From: Erysipelotrichaceae bacterium
GTDB taxonomy: Bacteria > Bacillota_I > Bacilli_A > Erysipelotrichales > Erysipelotrichaceae
Direction of reading: 5' to 3'
Length of the DNA: 58,933 nucleotides
NCBI GenBank assembly: GCA_024684175.1
Contig: JAIKXJ010000016.1
Location: 1 to 58,933 of the forward strand
This document shows positions 26,977 through 36,659 of the stretch, in pieces. Position numbers and translations under genes: made by a program. The notes under the pieces are model-generated. The model searched no databases. It saw nothing but the letters and a program-made list of their open reading frames with translations, and was not told the DNA's origin. The first letter of the stretch is position 1. Every line of letters starts with the position of its first letter.

Positions 26977-27369
26977 TCAGAATCGGATCTCTTTCGGTGC
27001 TTCCGTGAAGGAAGAGAATGTCGCAACGGCATCCTTGAGATACAGAACGATCGTATTGTCATCGTTCTCGTCGTACATCCTTCTAAGACCCGGATTCTTG
27101 TCCAGCATGTCTTTCTTTGCCTCGACGCGCTCATCCGGGATCAGTTTGCCGGCGATCCTCAGCCACTTGCCGTCCTTGAAGCAGCAGATCTCCGCGTTGG
27201 GATTGGCCAGCAACTGCTTGTAGCAGTCCTTCTTCTTGCCGGTCTGGATAAAGAGCTTATCTTCAAAGATCTCCGCCGTACCGAACGGCCTGACTCTCGG
27301 CTGATCGCCGTCCACCGTCGCCAGATAATATGTTCCGCAGTCTTTCAAAAACTTCCATACTTCATTCAT
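26977..27369 (-). CDS. Pyridoxamine 5'-phosphate oxidase-fold FMN-binding protein
   Basis: 130 residues. The N-terminal block (TYYLATVDGDQPRVRPFGTAEI) and the KKKDCYKQLLANPNAEIC segment are typical of small split-barrel flavin proteins of the PNPOx-like superfamily found across gut Bacillota. True pyridoxine biosynthesis is unlikely for this subgroup; a flavin-dependent reductase or stress role is usual. It stands alone, divergent from the MuiA-like gene. Confidence 0.85.
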   Translation of the reverse strand: MNEVWKFLKDCGTYYLATVDGDQPRVRPFGTAEIFEDKLFIQTGKKKDCYKQLLANPNAEICCFKDGKWLRIAGKLIPDERVEAKKDMLDKNPGLRRMYDENDDNTIVLYLKDAVATFSSFTEAPKEIRF

Positions 27370-27467
27370 GATCTTTACCTTCTTTCTAAACTCAGTATAA
27401 CACCCCTTTTCTTCTCCCCGTATACGGACGCCCTTGATGATACAATGAAGAAAAAGAGGTACATATC

Positions 27468-28961
27468 ATGATCACAACAACAGTTAAGGAGATCTCCGTC
27501 TACCGCAACGGAGCCTATATCACAAGACTGGGCAATGTCGAACTCAAGCCCGGCAAACAGAATATCCTCATCGAAGGACTTTCCGATTCCCTTGACCCTT
27601 CCACTTTGACCGTCTCTTTGCATAAGGAGGTCAGCGGTACCGACTTCCGCGTGGAACACTACTCCCCCGAGCAGCAGAACGAGCTCAAAAAAGAACTGCT
27701 GACCTCCTTGGAAAAAGTCCAACAAAAAGAAGCGATCCTGAACGATCAGATCGAACTCTTAAAAAAGAACACCGACTTCACTGCCAAAGAAAACATCTCC
27801 TTAAAAGAGATGGGCGACTACATCGATTCCCTTCCAGCCAAGACGGAAGCCCTCTACGATGCGATCCGGGAACTGAAAGAAAAAGAAAAAGAACTGCAGA
27901 AGAAACTCGAAGAGAAAAACAAGGAAGCACGTGCCTATATCGTGAAGATCGACCTGCAGACGGAAAAAGAAGGAAACTATCCGATCAAGCTGCGCTACTT
28001 TGAACGCAACGCCTCCTGGAACCCGAACTACGAGATCCGCACGGGCGAAGAAGAGTCCGCTTCCATCCTTTTGAAAGCCGACATCTATCAAGGCACAAGA
28101 GAAGACTTTAAACAGGTGAAGATCACGCTGTTTACCGGCGATCCGAGCACCTCGGCGCAGATCCCCGAACTCTATCCGCAGGAACTCGGTTTCCATCAGC
28201 CGCGCTTATACAAGAATTCCATGATGATGGGCACTGCGGCAAGAGGCATGATGGCTTCCGCCGCCCGGGAAGATACGGTAGCCGACTATGAGGCGGATGA
28301 GATGACGGAAAGCGCCACGGAAGAACTCCATTACGGATCGGCGCAGGCAAACGAGAACGACACGATGAGAGAATATGAACTCGACGGTCTCTACGATCTC
28401 TCCAACAAAAATCCGCTGACTCTCGAGCTGACGAGCCAAACTATTCCTTGCGAATACCACATCGTCGCGATACCGAAATCCGATCCGTTCGGCTACCTGG
28501 CTGCCAAGGTCAGGATCGAAGATATCAACGATGTCCTGAACAGCTCCGCCAACATCTTCCATAAAGATACCTATCTGGGAAACATCTTCCTTTCGCCCGA
28601 TCCTTCCAAAGAGACCTACGACATCTCCTTAGGAAAAGACGAAGGCATCCGCCTCAAACGGACCCAGAAGAAGAAATACCGTTCCAATGTCTTACTGAAA
28701 GGACAGACCAAAGTCGAATTCGAATACGAGATCGAGATCGCTTCCCGCAAATCCAAAGCCGCCCAGATCACTCTGAAGGATCAGATCCCGGTCTCCCAGG
28801 ACAAGACCATCCAGGTCGAAGTCAATGAGATCAGTCAGGGAACGCTTGATGAAAAGACGGGTGAACTCAGCTGGGAATTCGTCCTCGAAGCCGGAGAGAA
28901 AAAGACCTTCCCGCTGTCCTACAGCGTCGCCTGGCCGAAAGACAAGGAACTGTATCTCTGA
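27468..28961 (+). CDS. MuiA-like protein (DUF4140/DUF4139)
   Basis: 497 residues. N-terminal DUF4140-like domain (VKEISVYRNGAYITRLGNVELKPGK...), a coiled coil (about 70-155, rich in KE), then a DUF4139 domain with FERNASWNPNYEIRT and TGDPSTSAQIPELYP. This architecture is the mucoidy-inhibitor MuiA family, whose biochemical role is unknown. No signal peptide. A short Met/Ala-rich stretch (residues 249-262) interrupts DUF4139. Expressed from TGATACAAT with an AGAGG site. Confidence 0.85.
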   Translation: MITTTVKEISVYRNGAYITRLGNVELKPGKQNILIEGLSDSLDPSTLTVSLHKEVSGTDFRVEHYSPEQQNELKKELLTSLEKVQQKEAILNDQIELLKKNTDFTAKENISLKEMGDYIDSLPAKTEALYDAIRELKEKEKELQKKLEEKNKEARAYIVKIDLQTEKEGNYPIKLRYFERNASWNPNYEIRTGEEESASILLKADIYQGTREDFKQVKITLFTGDPSTSAQIPELYPQELGFHQPRLYKNSMMMGTAARGMMASAAREDTVADYEADEMTESATEELHYGSAQANENDTMREYELDGLYDLSNKNPLTLELTSQTIPCEYHIVAIPKSDPFGYLAAKVRIEDINDVLNSSANIFHKDTYLGNIFLSPDPSKETYDISLGKDEGIRLKRTQKKKYRSNVLLKGQTKVEFEYEIEIASRKSKAAQITLKDQIPVSQDKTIQVEVNEISQGTLDEKTGELSWEFVLEAGEKKTFPLSYSVAWPKDKELYL

Positions 28962-28987
28962 CCGGTCATTCAGTCTCTATAAAAGAC

Positions 28988-29012
28988 AAAGCGGATCGTT
29001 TGATCCGCTTTT
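28988..29012. terminator. Bidirectional terminator between MuiA-like and aldo/keto reductase genes
   Basis: AAAGCGGATC and GATCCGCTTTT arms; the reductase stop codon lies on its edge. Confidence 0.85.
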
Positions 29013-30129
29013 ACTGTGCTTCGTAAAGTGCCGCAAATTCCTCCAGCAGATCGCGTATCCGGATGTGCTGAGGACAGTTGGCTTCGCACTGTCCGCACTT
29101 GAGACAGTCCGACGCCTTGCCGTGGTTCATCGAATAACGCTGATAGTACATCCCCGTCTTGCTGCCGGTCACCGCATAAAGATTCAGAAGACCGAAATAC
29201 CCCGGCATATTGATGTTCATCGGACAGACCTCGAGGCAATAACGGCAGCTCGTACAAGGGACCTTGATCGTCGATTTCAGGATCGCCGTGATCTCTTCCA
29301 CCAGCTTGTATTCCTCTTCGCTCAAAGGTTTGAAGTCTTGCATATAGTCCGTATTGTTTTCCAGCTGCTGCAGATCGGACATGCCGCTCAAGACCGTCAT
29401 GACATTGTCCAAAGAGGCCACATAACGGATCGCCAGGGAAGCCGGTGTCACCTTTTCATCCTTGTAGAAGGCATTGAACTTTTCCATCGCCTTTTCCGGC
29501 AGCTTCGCCAGAGTGCCGCCCTTGACCGGTTCCATGACCACCACCTTCTTGCCATGTTTTTTGGCGACCGCATAGCACTTGCCCGACTGGGCGACCAGCG
29601 AATCCCAATCGAGATAGTTGATCTGCAGCTGCACGAAGTCGACTTCCGGATGATCGCTCAGGATCTGATCCAGGACGTCCGCCGTATCATGGAAGGAGAA
29701 ACCGGCCTTGCGGATCTTTCCCTCCGCCTTCTTCCTCATGATGAAATCGAAACCGCCGAACTTCTGCGTATCCGGATAACGGTCTCTGCCCAGATTATGC
29801 AGAAGATAATAATCGAAATAATCGACGCCGCAGCGCTCCAGCTGTTCGCTGAAGATCATCTCATAGTCTTCGCTCGACTTCACCTTATAGACCGGCATCT
29901 TGTCGGCGACCGTGAACGTATTCCTGTCGAAACGCCTGACGACCGCTTCCCGCAAAGCCTCTTCCGACTTTTCTCTATGATACGGATACGCAGTATCAAA
30001 ATAAGTAAAGCCCCGTTCCATGAAGATATCGGCCATCTTCTTGAACTGCTCAAGGTCGATGCTGGTGGGATCGTCGCTCTCCAGCAGAGGCAGACGCATC
30101 GTACCGAAACCGAGTTTTCTTTCTGACAT
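29011..30129 (-). CDS. Aldo/keto reductase with C-terminal 4Fe-4S ferredoxin domain
   Basis: 372 residues. The reductase barrel starts LGFGTMRLP and keeps the tetrad positions (FDTAYPYH, VADKMPV, LLHNLG). The C-terminus has two ferredoxin-like cysteine clusters (CTSCRYCLEVCP and CLKCGQCEANCP), marking the Fe-S-containing branch common in anaerobes. Substrate unknown. The start at 30129 has GGAGG eight bases upstream; an ATG 15 bases earlier contains that same site and was rejected. Confidence 0.93.
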   Translation of the reverse strand: MSERKLGFGTMRLPLLESDDPTSIDLEQFKKMADIFMERGFTYFDTAYPYHREKSEEALREAVVRRFDRNTFTVADKMPVYKVKSSEDYEMIFSEQLERCGVDYFDYYLLHNLGRDRYPDTQKFGGFDFIMRKKAEGKIRKAGFSFHDTADVLDQILSDHPEVDFVQLQINYLDWDSLVAQSGKCYAVAKKHGKKVVVMEPVKGGTLAKLPEKAMEKFNAFYKDEKVTPASLAIRYVASLDNVMTVLSGMSDLQQLENNTDYMQDFKPLSEEEYKLVEEITAILKSTIKVPCTSCRYCLEVCPMNINMPGYFGLLNLYAVTGSKTGMYYQRYSMNHGKASDCLKCGQCEANCPQHIRIRDLLEEFAALYEAQ

Positions 30130-30240
30130 CCTGTTTTCCTCCATTCAAATTATTTATCTTGTTTTTACGACTGTATTATCTCATATCCTTCTTTGACGAA
30201 TGGTCCATGAAACTCTCATCCTTTGTGGGATAATGAGACT

Positions 30241-30933
30241 ATGGCGATCACCAAGACCGATTTTATGCGCGGCATGCAATGTGAGAAGATGTTATGGCTC
30301 GACAAACACAAGCCGTCTTTGAAAGTGATCCCGGAAGAAGTACAGAAGCGTCTGGACCAGGGCAACGAATTCGGCGATGCGGCGATGGGGATGTTCGGCC
30401 CCTATGAAGAGATGACGGTCTACCGTCCGGGCACACAGATCCCCGACAAGAAAGCGATGGTCGAAAAGACGAAGGAACATCTTGAACTGGGCACACCGGT
30501 CCTCTGCGAAGCGGCCTTCAGTGATTACAACAACTACTGTGCGGTCGACATCCTACGCAAGACGGAATCCGGCTACGACATGTACGAAGTCAAGAATTCA
30601 CCGGAAGTCCATGAACAGTTCATCAAAGATGCCGCCTTCCAGTATTACATCATCCGGCGTAACAAACTGAATATCGGCAAGATCTTCATCGTCATCCACG
30701 GCGAAGATGAAAACGATCCTTTCGAGCCTGTCGAAGTGAGCGAAGAAGTAAAGAAACTGTATCCCTGGATCAACGAGAACATCTGGCGCCTCAACCGCTC
30801 CCAGAAAGAAAAAGAAGAACTTGATATCCAGCCGGGAGACCAGTGTCTTCATCCTTATGAATGCTGGTACTACGGCTATTGCCACAAGACAAAAGAAGAA
30901 GACAAACAGGAAGAACAGCTCACACTTTTGTAG
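30241..30933 (+). CDS. Stand-alone Cas4-like Fe-S PD-(D/E)XK nuclease (DUF2779 N-terminal part)
   Basis: 230 residues. Cys14 (GMQCEKMLWL) at the N-terminus and Cys202, Cys208 and Cys214 (CLHPYECWYYGYC) at the C-terminus are positioned to hold a 4Fe-4S cluster as in Cas4/AddB. Between them is a nuclease core with Asp103 (VDIL), Glu117-x-Lys119 (YEVKNS) and a QYY motif at 134-136. The sequence matches the N-terminal part of larger DUF2779 proteins but stops after the Fe-S region. No CRISPR array or cas gene is nearby. An alternative GTG start lies 18 bases upstream. It is likely a 5'-3' single-strand DNA nuclease in repair or defence. Confidence 0.8.
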   Translation: MAITKTDFMRGMQCEKMLWLDKHKPSLKVIPEEVQKRLDQGNEFGDAAMGMFGPYEEMTVYRPGTQIPDKKAMVEKTKEHLELGTPVLCEAAFSDYNNYCAVDILRKTESGYDMYEVKNSPEVHEQFIKDAAFQYYIIRRNKLNIGKIFIVIHGEDENDPFEPVEVSEEVKKLYPWINENIWRLNRSQKEKEELDIQPGDQCLHPYECWYYGYCHKTKEEDKQEEQLTLL

Positions 30934-31004
30934 CTGTTTTTTTGGTGTCCGTTTTCAAAAATATGGTCTACAATAAAAAAGAAAAAATAAGGAGTACCAA
31001 ATTC

Positions 31005-31550
31005 ATGAAAAAAACTGCAGGATTTTTAAAATTCGCATGCTCGCTGACGATGTTTTTCGAAGTCATCGCCGGGATCTTCGTCGCTTTCGTTTTCGGTGTG
31101 ATCCTTCTGATCAAAGACTTCTCACAGTTTTCCGACAAGACCGGCGGAGCCATCACGTTCTCCGGCGAAACACTGACCCCGGAACAGCTCAACGCCTTGA
31201 AGCCGAACCTGCTGGTCGCCTTCGGTTTCAGCCTGGCCGCCATCATCCTTGCCTTCTTAGGAACATCCAAGTTCAGGAAAGCGCTCAGCGAATGCAAGAA
31301 AGAGACACCGTTCTCCAAAACGTCCGTTGAAGCCATCAAAGCATCGGCCCGCTACGAAGTCATCGGCGGCATCGTCGGTATCATCGGCGGCATCGTCACC
31401 TACATCATGGGCTCCGGTATCCAGATCAACGGCAACTCCATCGTCTCTTCGATGAACACGATCCATTTGTCCTTCCTGATCTACGCATGTCAAAAGTATC
31501 TGCTTTACCACATCGCCCAGTACGGACATTCCCTGGAAAAACAACAGTAA
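31005..31550 (+). CDS. Small membrane protein (four predicted helices), unknown
   Basis: 181 residues with hydrophobic segments at about 7-35, 65-85, 118-140 and 155-172, and a polar loop between the first two. This is the pattern of small uncharacterised DUF2975-like membrane proteins, but the match is not strong. AAGGAG site ten bases before the ATG; longer reading from 30861 is not supported by any ribosome site. Two terminators follow. Confidence 0.75.
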   Translation: MKKTAGFLKFACSLTMFFEVIAGIFVAFVFGVILLIKDFSQFSDKTGGAITFSGETLTPEQLNALKPNLLVAFGFSLAAIILAFLGTSKFRKALSECKKETPFSKTSVEAIKASARYEVIGGIVGIIGGIVTYIMGSGIQINGNSIVSSMNTIHLSFLIYACQKYLLYHIAQYGHSLEKQQ

Positions 31551-31554
31551 GACA

Positions 31555-31582
31555 AAATACATCCGCAAGGATGTATTTTTTG
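31555..31582 (+). terminator. Terminator of membrane protein gene
   Basis: AAATACATCC-gcaa-GGATGTATTTTTT. Confidence 0.85.
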
Positions 31583-31589
31583 CATAAGA

Positions 31590-31621
31590 AAGGCATACGC
31601 TTGAAGCGTATGCCTCTTTTT
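31590..31621. terminator. Second, bidirectional terminator before pgcA end
   Basis: AGGCATACGCTT / AAGCGTATGCCT arms with T-run on the plus side and A-run context on the other; ends 10 bases from the pgcA stop. Confidence 0.8.
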
Positions 31622-31631
31622 TGATCCACAT

Positions 31632-33326
31632 TTACTGCACAGCCGTGATCATCGCCATGACGGCTTCTTTGATCTTTTGATTGACCTCCAGAGCTTTTTC
31701 TCTGGATTCCTGATCGGTGTAGAAGTAGAACTTGATCTTCGGTTCCGTTCCCGAAGGACGGACCGCGAACCAGCTGCCGTCTTCTAAGAAGAAGCGCAGA
31801 ACATCGGAAGCCGGGATATCCTCATAGCCGTTGATGTAGTCGATGACCTTCTCGACCTTGATGCCGGCGACTTCCTTCGGCAAGTTGTTTCTGACATAGG
31901 CCATCATCCGCTTGATGCGCTTTGCTCCTTCGATGCCTTCCAGGATCAGGTTCGGCTCATCTTCGGCATAATAACCGTATTTGTCGTAGAGCTCCATCAG
32001 GACCTGGAAGAGCGTCTTGCCCTGTTTGCGGTAATAGGCTGCCGCTTCCGTCACCAACATGCCGGCAGAGATGCCGTCTTTGTCACGGATCAAAGGAGAA
32101 GCCGCATAACCGACCGACTCTTCATAACCGAAGAGATATTCATATCCGTTCTTCTGCAGATACGGGATGCGTCCGCAGATGTTCTTGAAACCGGTCAGAG
32201 CTTCAAACATCTTCACGCCGTACGACTCCGCGATCTCGGTCGACATCGTCGAGGTGACGATCGACTTGACCATCGCTCCGTTGCTCGGCAGCGTTCCGGC
32301 ATCCTTCCTTCCTTCCAGAAGATAATTGACTAAGAGGTAACCGGTCTGGTTACCGTTGAGAGGCACGTATTCGCCTTTATCGTTTCGCAGTTCGATCGCG
32401 AAACGGTCCGCATCCGGATCGGTCGCCATCAGCAGTTCCGCACCGACCTTCTTGCCCAGCTCTTCCGCCAGTTTGAACGCCTTCGGATCTTCGGGATTGG
32501 GATAACCGACAGTCTTGAAGTCGGGATCCGGATCCTTCTGTTCCTCGACGAAATGCCAGTTGCGGAAACCTCTTTCCTTCATCATGGCCTCAAACGGCTT
32601 GGTGCCGCAGCCATTCAACGGAGAATAGACCATCGGGATATCCAGATCGAGCTCATCCCCTTCGTGGATCGCCAGCGACTTGACATGATCGATATATTCC
32701 CTGTCATACTTCTCATCCAGGACGGTGATCATTCCCTTTTCCAGTTCTGCCCGGTAATGACCGTTGAGGACGTTCTTGAACGGATCGATCTTGTCGATCT
32801 CCGCCAACATGCCGTCAGCGACACTGCTCGACACCTGACAGCCGTCCTCCCAATAGACTTTATAACCGTTGTAATCCTTCGGGTTGTGGGAAGCGGTGAT
32901 ATTGATGCCGGCCTTGGTCCCCAGACGGCCGACCATGAAGGCCAGTTCCGGAGTCGCCGTCAGATCTTTGAAGATGAACGCCCGGATGCCGTTGGCCGCT
33001 AAGATCGCCGCCGTATGTAAGCAGAATTCCCTGGACATATGACGGCAGTCATGAGCGATCACGACGCCCCTGTCCATCGCTTCCTGTCCGAAACGCTTGA
33101 TGTAGTTGGCAACGCCCTGCGTGGCTCTGCCGACCATATAGTAGTTCATACAGTTGGTACCGACGGAGACCTTGCCGCGCAAGCCCGCCGTACCGAAGGT
33201 GATGTTCTGATAGAATTTTTCCTCGATCGCTTTCGGATCGTCTTTGATGTTCAGAAGTTCCTGATACAAAGGATCGCTCTTATCGAGCTTCTCCAGCCAT
33301 TCATTATATCTGTCTTTTGCATTCAT
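31632..33326 (-). CDS. pgcA: Phosphoglucomutase (alpha-D-phosphohexomutase)
   Basis: 564 residues, the length of the Bacillus PgcA group. The phosphoserine motif TASHNP carries Ser146; a metal-binding DPDADR, GYEESVGY and the C-terminal SGTEPKIKFYF phosphate-binding loop are all present. It interconverts glucose 1- and 6-phosphate, linking maltodextrin breakdown to glycolysis and glycan precursors. It has its own TATAAT and a GAGGG site. Confidence 0.97.
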   Translation of the reverse strand: MNAKDRYNEWLEKLDKSDPLYQELLNIKDDPKAIEEKFYQNITFGTAGLRGKVSVGTNCMNYYMVGRATQGVANYIKRFGQEAMDRGVVIAHDCRHMSREFCLHTAAILAANGIRAFIFKDLTATPELAFMVGRLGTKAGINITASHNPKDYNGYKVYWEDGCQVSSSVADGMLAEIDKIDPFKNVLNGHYRAELEKGMITVLDEKYDREYIDHVKSLAIHEGDELDLDIPMVYSPLNGCGTKPFEAMMKERGFRNWHFVEEQKDPDPDFKTVGYPNPEDPKAFKLAEELGKKVGAELLMATDPDADRFAIELRNDKGEYVPLNGNQTGYLLVNYLLEGRKDAGTLPSNGAMVKSIVTSTMSTEIAESYGVKMFEALTGFKNICGRIPYLQKNGYEYLFGYEESVGYAASPLIRDKDGISAGMLVTEAAAYYRKQGKTLFQVLMELYDKYGYYAEDEPNLILEGIEGAKRIKRMMAYVRNNLPKEVAGIKVEKVIDYINGYEDIPASDVLRFFLEDGSWFAVRPSGTEPKIKFYFYTDQESREKALEVNQKIKEAVMAMITAVQ

Positions 33327-33359
33327 GATATGAAACCCTCTTTCAATTAATATTATAGA

Positions 33360-36300
33360 CTACTCGACCGATTTGAGCGATTCGACCATTTCGATCTCCC
33401 GCAGGTGTTTCTTCATCACCAACATCACCAGTAACGTGAACAGTAAAGTGATCGCCAGCGAGACCGAGAAGCTGAAAACGGAGATGTTCATGCCGAACAT
33501 CATCATATCCATATTGATGACGTTCATGATGAAATGATGCTCCACGACCCCCAGCGGCAGTCCGGCAAGACCGCCGATGATCGTCAGTAAGAAGACTTCC
33601 TTGAAGATGTAGGAATTGACCTCCTGATCGTGGAAACCCAGGACCTTCAAAGTTGCGATCTCCCGGATACGTTCGGCGATATTGACCTGGATCAGATTGA
33701 TCAGAACGACCAGTGCCAGCGAACCGGCAGCCACGATGATGACGGCGATGATGATGTCGAGTGCCTTGATCATCGTCTCGAACTGTTCGATCAGACCCGA
33801 GAAGTCCACCATCGAAACAAAATCCTCCAGCTCTTCGCAATCTTTCTTCAGCCCTTCCTTATCATCGGTCGAAACGGCGATGCAGTTGGCATGGACGTTC
33901 TCTTCAAAGACGCTCTCATAGTACGACTGTGAGATGAACAGATAATGCTGGAAGTAGAACTCACAGATCCTGGCGATCCGCACTTGACGCTTGATCCCAT
34001 TGAGCGATTCGATCGTCAGCGTATCACCTTCCTTCAGAGAGTGATTGATCGCAAACTTGTGCGAGACCACCACGCCCGAATTGTCGAGCTCGATCTCCGT
34101 CTTATGATCGGTCCTTCGTAGATTCAATACCTGCTTGGACTCTCTCGCATCGAAGACTTCGACATATAATGTATCATCCTCTTTTTCATTCAGATAAGCC
34201 TTGGTCGTATACGTCATGAACGGGACGACCTCCTTGTTGCTGAGATCGTCTTTCAGCAGATCCAGATCGTAGTTCAGATGATGGTCGTTCTCCAGATTGA
34301 TCTGGTAATCGTACGCAAAGATCTGACCGTACTGGATCGAGACGATGTCGGAGATCGAATCCTTGATGCCGAAGCCTACGACCAGTAAAGCCGTACAGCC
34401 GGCCACGCCGATGACCGTCATCAAAAACCGCGCCTTGTAACGGAAGATGTTCCTGGCCGTGATCTTGGAAGTGAACGGAAGCCGCTTCCACAGGAAACTT
34501 ATCCTTTCCAGGATGACCCGCTTGGACGACTTCGGTGCCTTCGGACGCAGGAGCTGGGAAGGCATCTCGTTCAAAGAACTGCGCGTGACTAAGAACGTCA
34601 CCCCGCCCATCAGCAGGCTGAACGCCAGGATACAGATGAGCACATAGCCCAAAGGATAATAAAGCTTGATCGGCGGCAAGACATACATCAGCCGCCAGGT
34701 ATTGTAGATGACTGTCGGGAAGACCGCCTGACCAAACAAGACACCCAGGAACGATCCGCCTAAAGAAGCCGTCAAAGCATAGACGACATACTTGGAGATG
34801 ATCTGTGCGTTGGAGAAGCCTAAGGCCATGAAGATGCCGATCTGCGAACGCTGTTCGTCGATCAGTCTCGTCATCGTGGTCATACAGACAAGGGCAGCCA
34901 CCAGATAGAACAGGAACGGGAGGGCATAGCCGATCGCCTTCATCTGCGAGATCGTATTCTTGAACATGTAGGAAGAATAATGCTGATCACGGTCCAGCAG
35001 GACCCAGGAAGCATTCGGCAGTGCCTCAAGCTCTTCTCTGGCCTTCTTGAGTTCGTTCTCCGCCTTCTCGATCTCGTCGTTGAAGTTCATCAAGCCTTCT
35101 TCATAGTCTTTCAGACCCTTCTCATATTCCCGCTTGCCGGCATCGAGCTTGGCCTGCGCCTCATCCAAAGCCTGCTGACCCTGCACCGCCTGTTTCCGTC
35201 CGGCTTCCAGTTCGATCCTTGAATTCCTCAGTTTTTCTCTTCCGTCATACAAAGTCTTGAGCTGAACGAACGTCGACTCCACGGAACCGCCGAACTGATC
35301 GTCGATCGCCTTCATCATCTCTTCCTTGGACTGCTGCATGTTTCCGGAAGCATCCTGCTCATAGGAACGGATCGTCTCATCAATGACCGTATTGCGGATC
35401 TGCAGACCCTGCTTTTCCACCTGCAGGGCAGCTGCTTTGTCCGCGTAATCTTCCGCCAGCGGATCGAGGGCTGCGATCTCGGCATCGATCGCCGCGATGC
35501 GGGCGATGTTGTTTTCTTTTTCTTTTACAAGTTCGTCCAGGATCCGGTCGGTCACGCTGCCTGAATCGAAGTTCGATTCCCGGATCATGATATAGGAGGT
35601 ATAGGCTGCCGAAACTTCCGTATATAAAGTGTCGAAATCCATGCCGCCCTGCGCTTCCGCCTGACGGATGCCGTTATCGACCAGTTTTTCGTTCTCTTCC
35701 AGGACCGCTTCCGCCGCATCGAGCTGCGACAGCGTCGTCTGCAACGTGACCCGGTTGGAATCGATCAGGCTCTGTGAAACGATGAGTTCGATATTGGCAT
35801 CATCAAGCTTCTTCTTTGCCTCGTCGAGCTCGTTTTGTCCTTCTTGTTTGCCTTTCAAAAACTCCGCTTCCCCGTCCTGCAGTTTCTTCAGGTTCTCGTC
35901 GTAGATCTTATCGCGGAGATAGCCTTCCTGTTTGTTTTTGGTCGCTTCGATCGAAGCCGACTTCTCTTCGATGAAGTCCTCATACTCCGGTGTATACGAC
36001 ATCTTTTCATCCGCCCCTTCGATGTTCAGGTAGAGCGTCGTATAGTAATCGAAGATGAAGTTCTTTTCCGGGATGAAGAGGATCGCATCGAGGTCCTGGT
36101 TCTCACAATTGGAAGCTCCGAGGATCTTGGCGGTATAAGCCGGCGAGCGGCAGGTGCCGACGATCTTGAACTGATCGTTCAAAAGATAGTCATGCAGATC
36201 TCCGTTATTGAGATAGACGCGGACATAGCTGTTCAGATAGGCCTCGGCAGTATCGAGCCCTTCTTCCAGCAGCAGGACCTCATAAGAATTGCGGGGCAGC

Positions 36301-36659
36301 CGGCCGGAGGTCAGCTCGAACTCATTGACGCTCCTTTCCAGTTCTTCCAGACGGAAGACGATGGCGGGATGCTCCCCGATCTGCCCGTAGGCATCGACGA
36401 ACTTCGAAGCGAAGACTTCCTTGACGTCTTCGTTCTGCCGCAAAGCCTCGATATCTTCCTCACAGAAACCGTAAGAAGAATAGATCTGCAGATCTTGCAG
36501 ATGATACTTGTCATTATAGAGATCGACACTTTCCCGTAAGATCAGCGCATTGGTAAAAAGTCCCATCATGAAAGCCGATGCGACCAATACGATCATGAAT
36601 AAAGACAGGAAACGGTTGGACGTCTTCCTGATCAGCCGAAAAGTATCCTTATTGAACAT
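33360..36659 (-). CDS. Large ABC transporter permease with two FtsX domains and coiled coil
   Basis: 1099 residues. Layout: first membrane helix (about 17-40), an extracellular region, a long coiled coil (about 230-550, rich in Glu, Lys, Gln and Leu), a first FtsX core of three helices (about 575-690), another single helix near 745, a second extracellular domain (about 770-970) and a second FtsX core at the C-terminus. This is a MacB/FtsX-type permease with both halves in one chain. It likely exports or extracts a peptide, lipid or antimicrobial. The start overlaps the ATPase stop by one base (TGATG). Function inferred only from architecture. Confidence 0.9.
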   Translation of the reverse strand: MFNKDTFRLIRKTSNRFLSLFMIVLVASAFMMGLFTNALILRESVDLYNDKYHLQDLQIYSSYGFCEEDIEALRQNEDVKEVFASKFVDAYGQIGEHPAIVFRLEELERSVNEFELTSGRLPRNSYEVLLLEEGLDTAEAYLNSYVRVYLNNGDLHDYLLNDQFKIVGTCRSPAYTAKILGASNCENQDLDAILFIPEKNFIFDYYTTLYLNIEGADEKMSYTPEYEDFIEEKSASIEATKNKQEGYLRDKIYDENLKKLQDGEAEFLKGKQEGQNELDEAKKKLDDANIELIVSQSLIDSNRVTLQTTLSQLDAAEAVLEENEKLVDNGIRQAEAQGGMDFDTLYTEVSAAYTSYIMIRESNFDSGSVTDRILDELVKEKENNIARIAAIDAEIAALDPLAEDYADKAAALQVEKQGLQIRNTVIDETIRSYEQDASGNMQQSKEEMMKAIDDQFGGSVESTFVQLKTLYDGREKLRNSRIELEAGRKQAVQGQQALDEAQAKLDAGKREYEKGLKDYEEGLMNFNDEIEKAENELKKAREELEALPNASWVLLDRDQHYSSYMFKNTISQMKAIGYALPFLFYLVAALVCMTTMTRLIDEQRSQIGIFMALGFSNAQIISKYVVYALTASLGGSFLGVLFGQAVFPTVIYNTWRLMYVLPPIKLYYPLGYVLICILAFSLLMGGVTFLVTRSSLNEMPSQLLRPKAPKSSKRVILERISFLWKRLPFTSKITARNIFRYKARFLMTVIGVAGCTALLVVGFGIKDSISDIVSIQYGQIFAYDYQINLENDHHLNYDLDLLKDDLSNKEVVPFMTYTTKAYLNEKEDDTLYVEVFDARESKQVLNLRRTDHKTEIELDNSGVVVSHKFAINHSLKEGDTLTIESLNGIKRQVRIARICEFYFQHYLFISQSYYESVFEENVHANCIAVSTDDKEGLKKDCEELEDFVSMVDFSGLIEQFETMIKALDIIIAVIIVAAGSLALVVLINLIQVNIAERIREIATLKVLGFHDQEVNSYIFKEVFLLTIIGGLAGLPLGVVEHHFIMNVINMDMMMFGMNISVFSFSVSLAITLLFTLLVMLVMKKHLREIEMVESLKSVE

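Noticed and set aside
28825..30126. 433-codon plus-strand frame opposite the aldo/keto reductase
   Set aside because: Composition follows the reverse complement of the conserved reductase; no homology, and it begins inside the MuiA-like gene.
30241..30933. CRISPR locus around the Cas4-like gene
   Set aside because: No direct-repeat/spacer pattern and no other cas gene anywhere in the window.
30861..31004. Upstream extension of the small membrane protein
   Set aside because: Reads out of the end of the nuclease gene in another frame; AAGGAG precedes the internal ATG at 31005.
31555..31621. Two adjacent inverted repeats considered as a short repeat array
   Set aside because: They differ in sequence and each has a T-run; they are terminators, not CRISPR or REP repeats.
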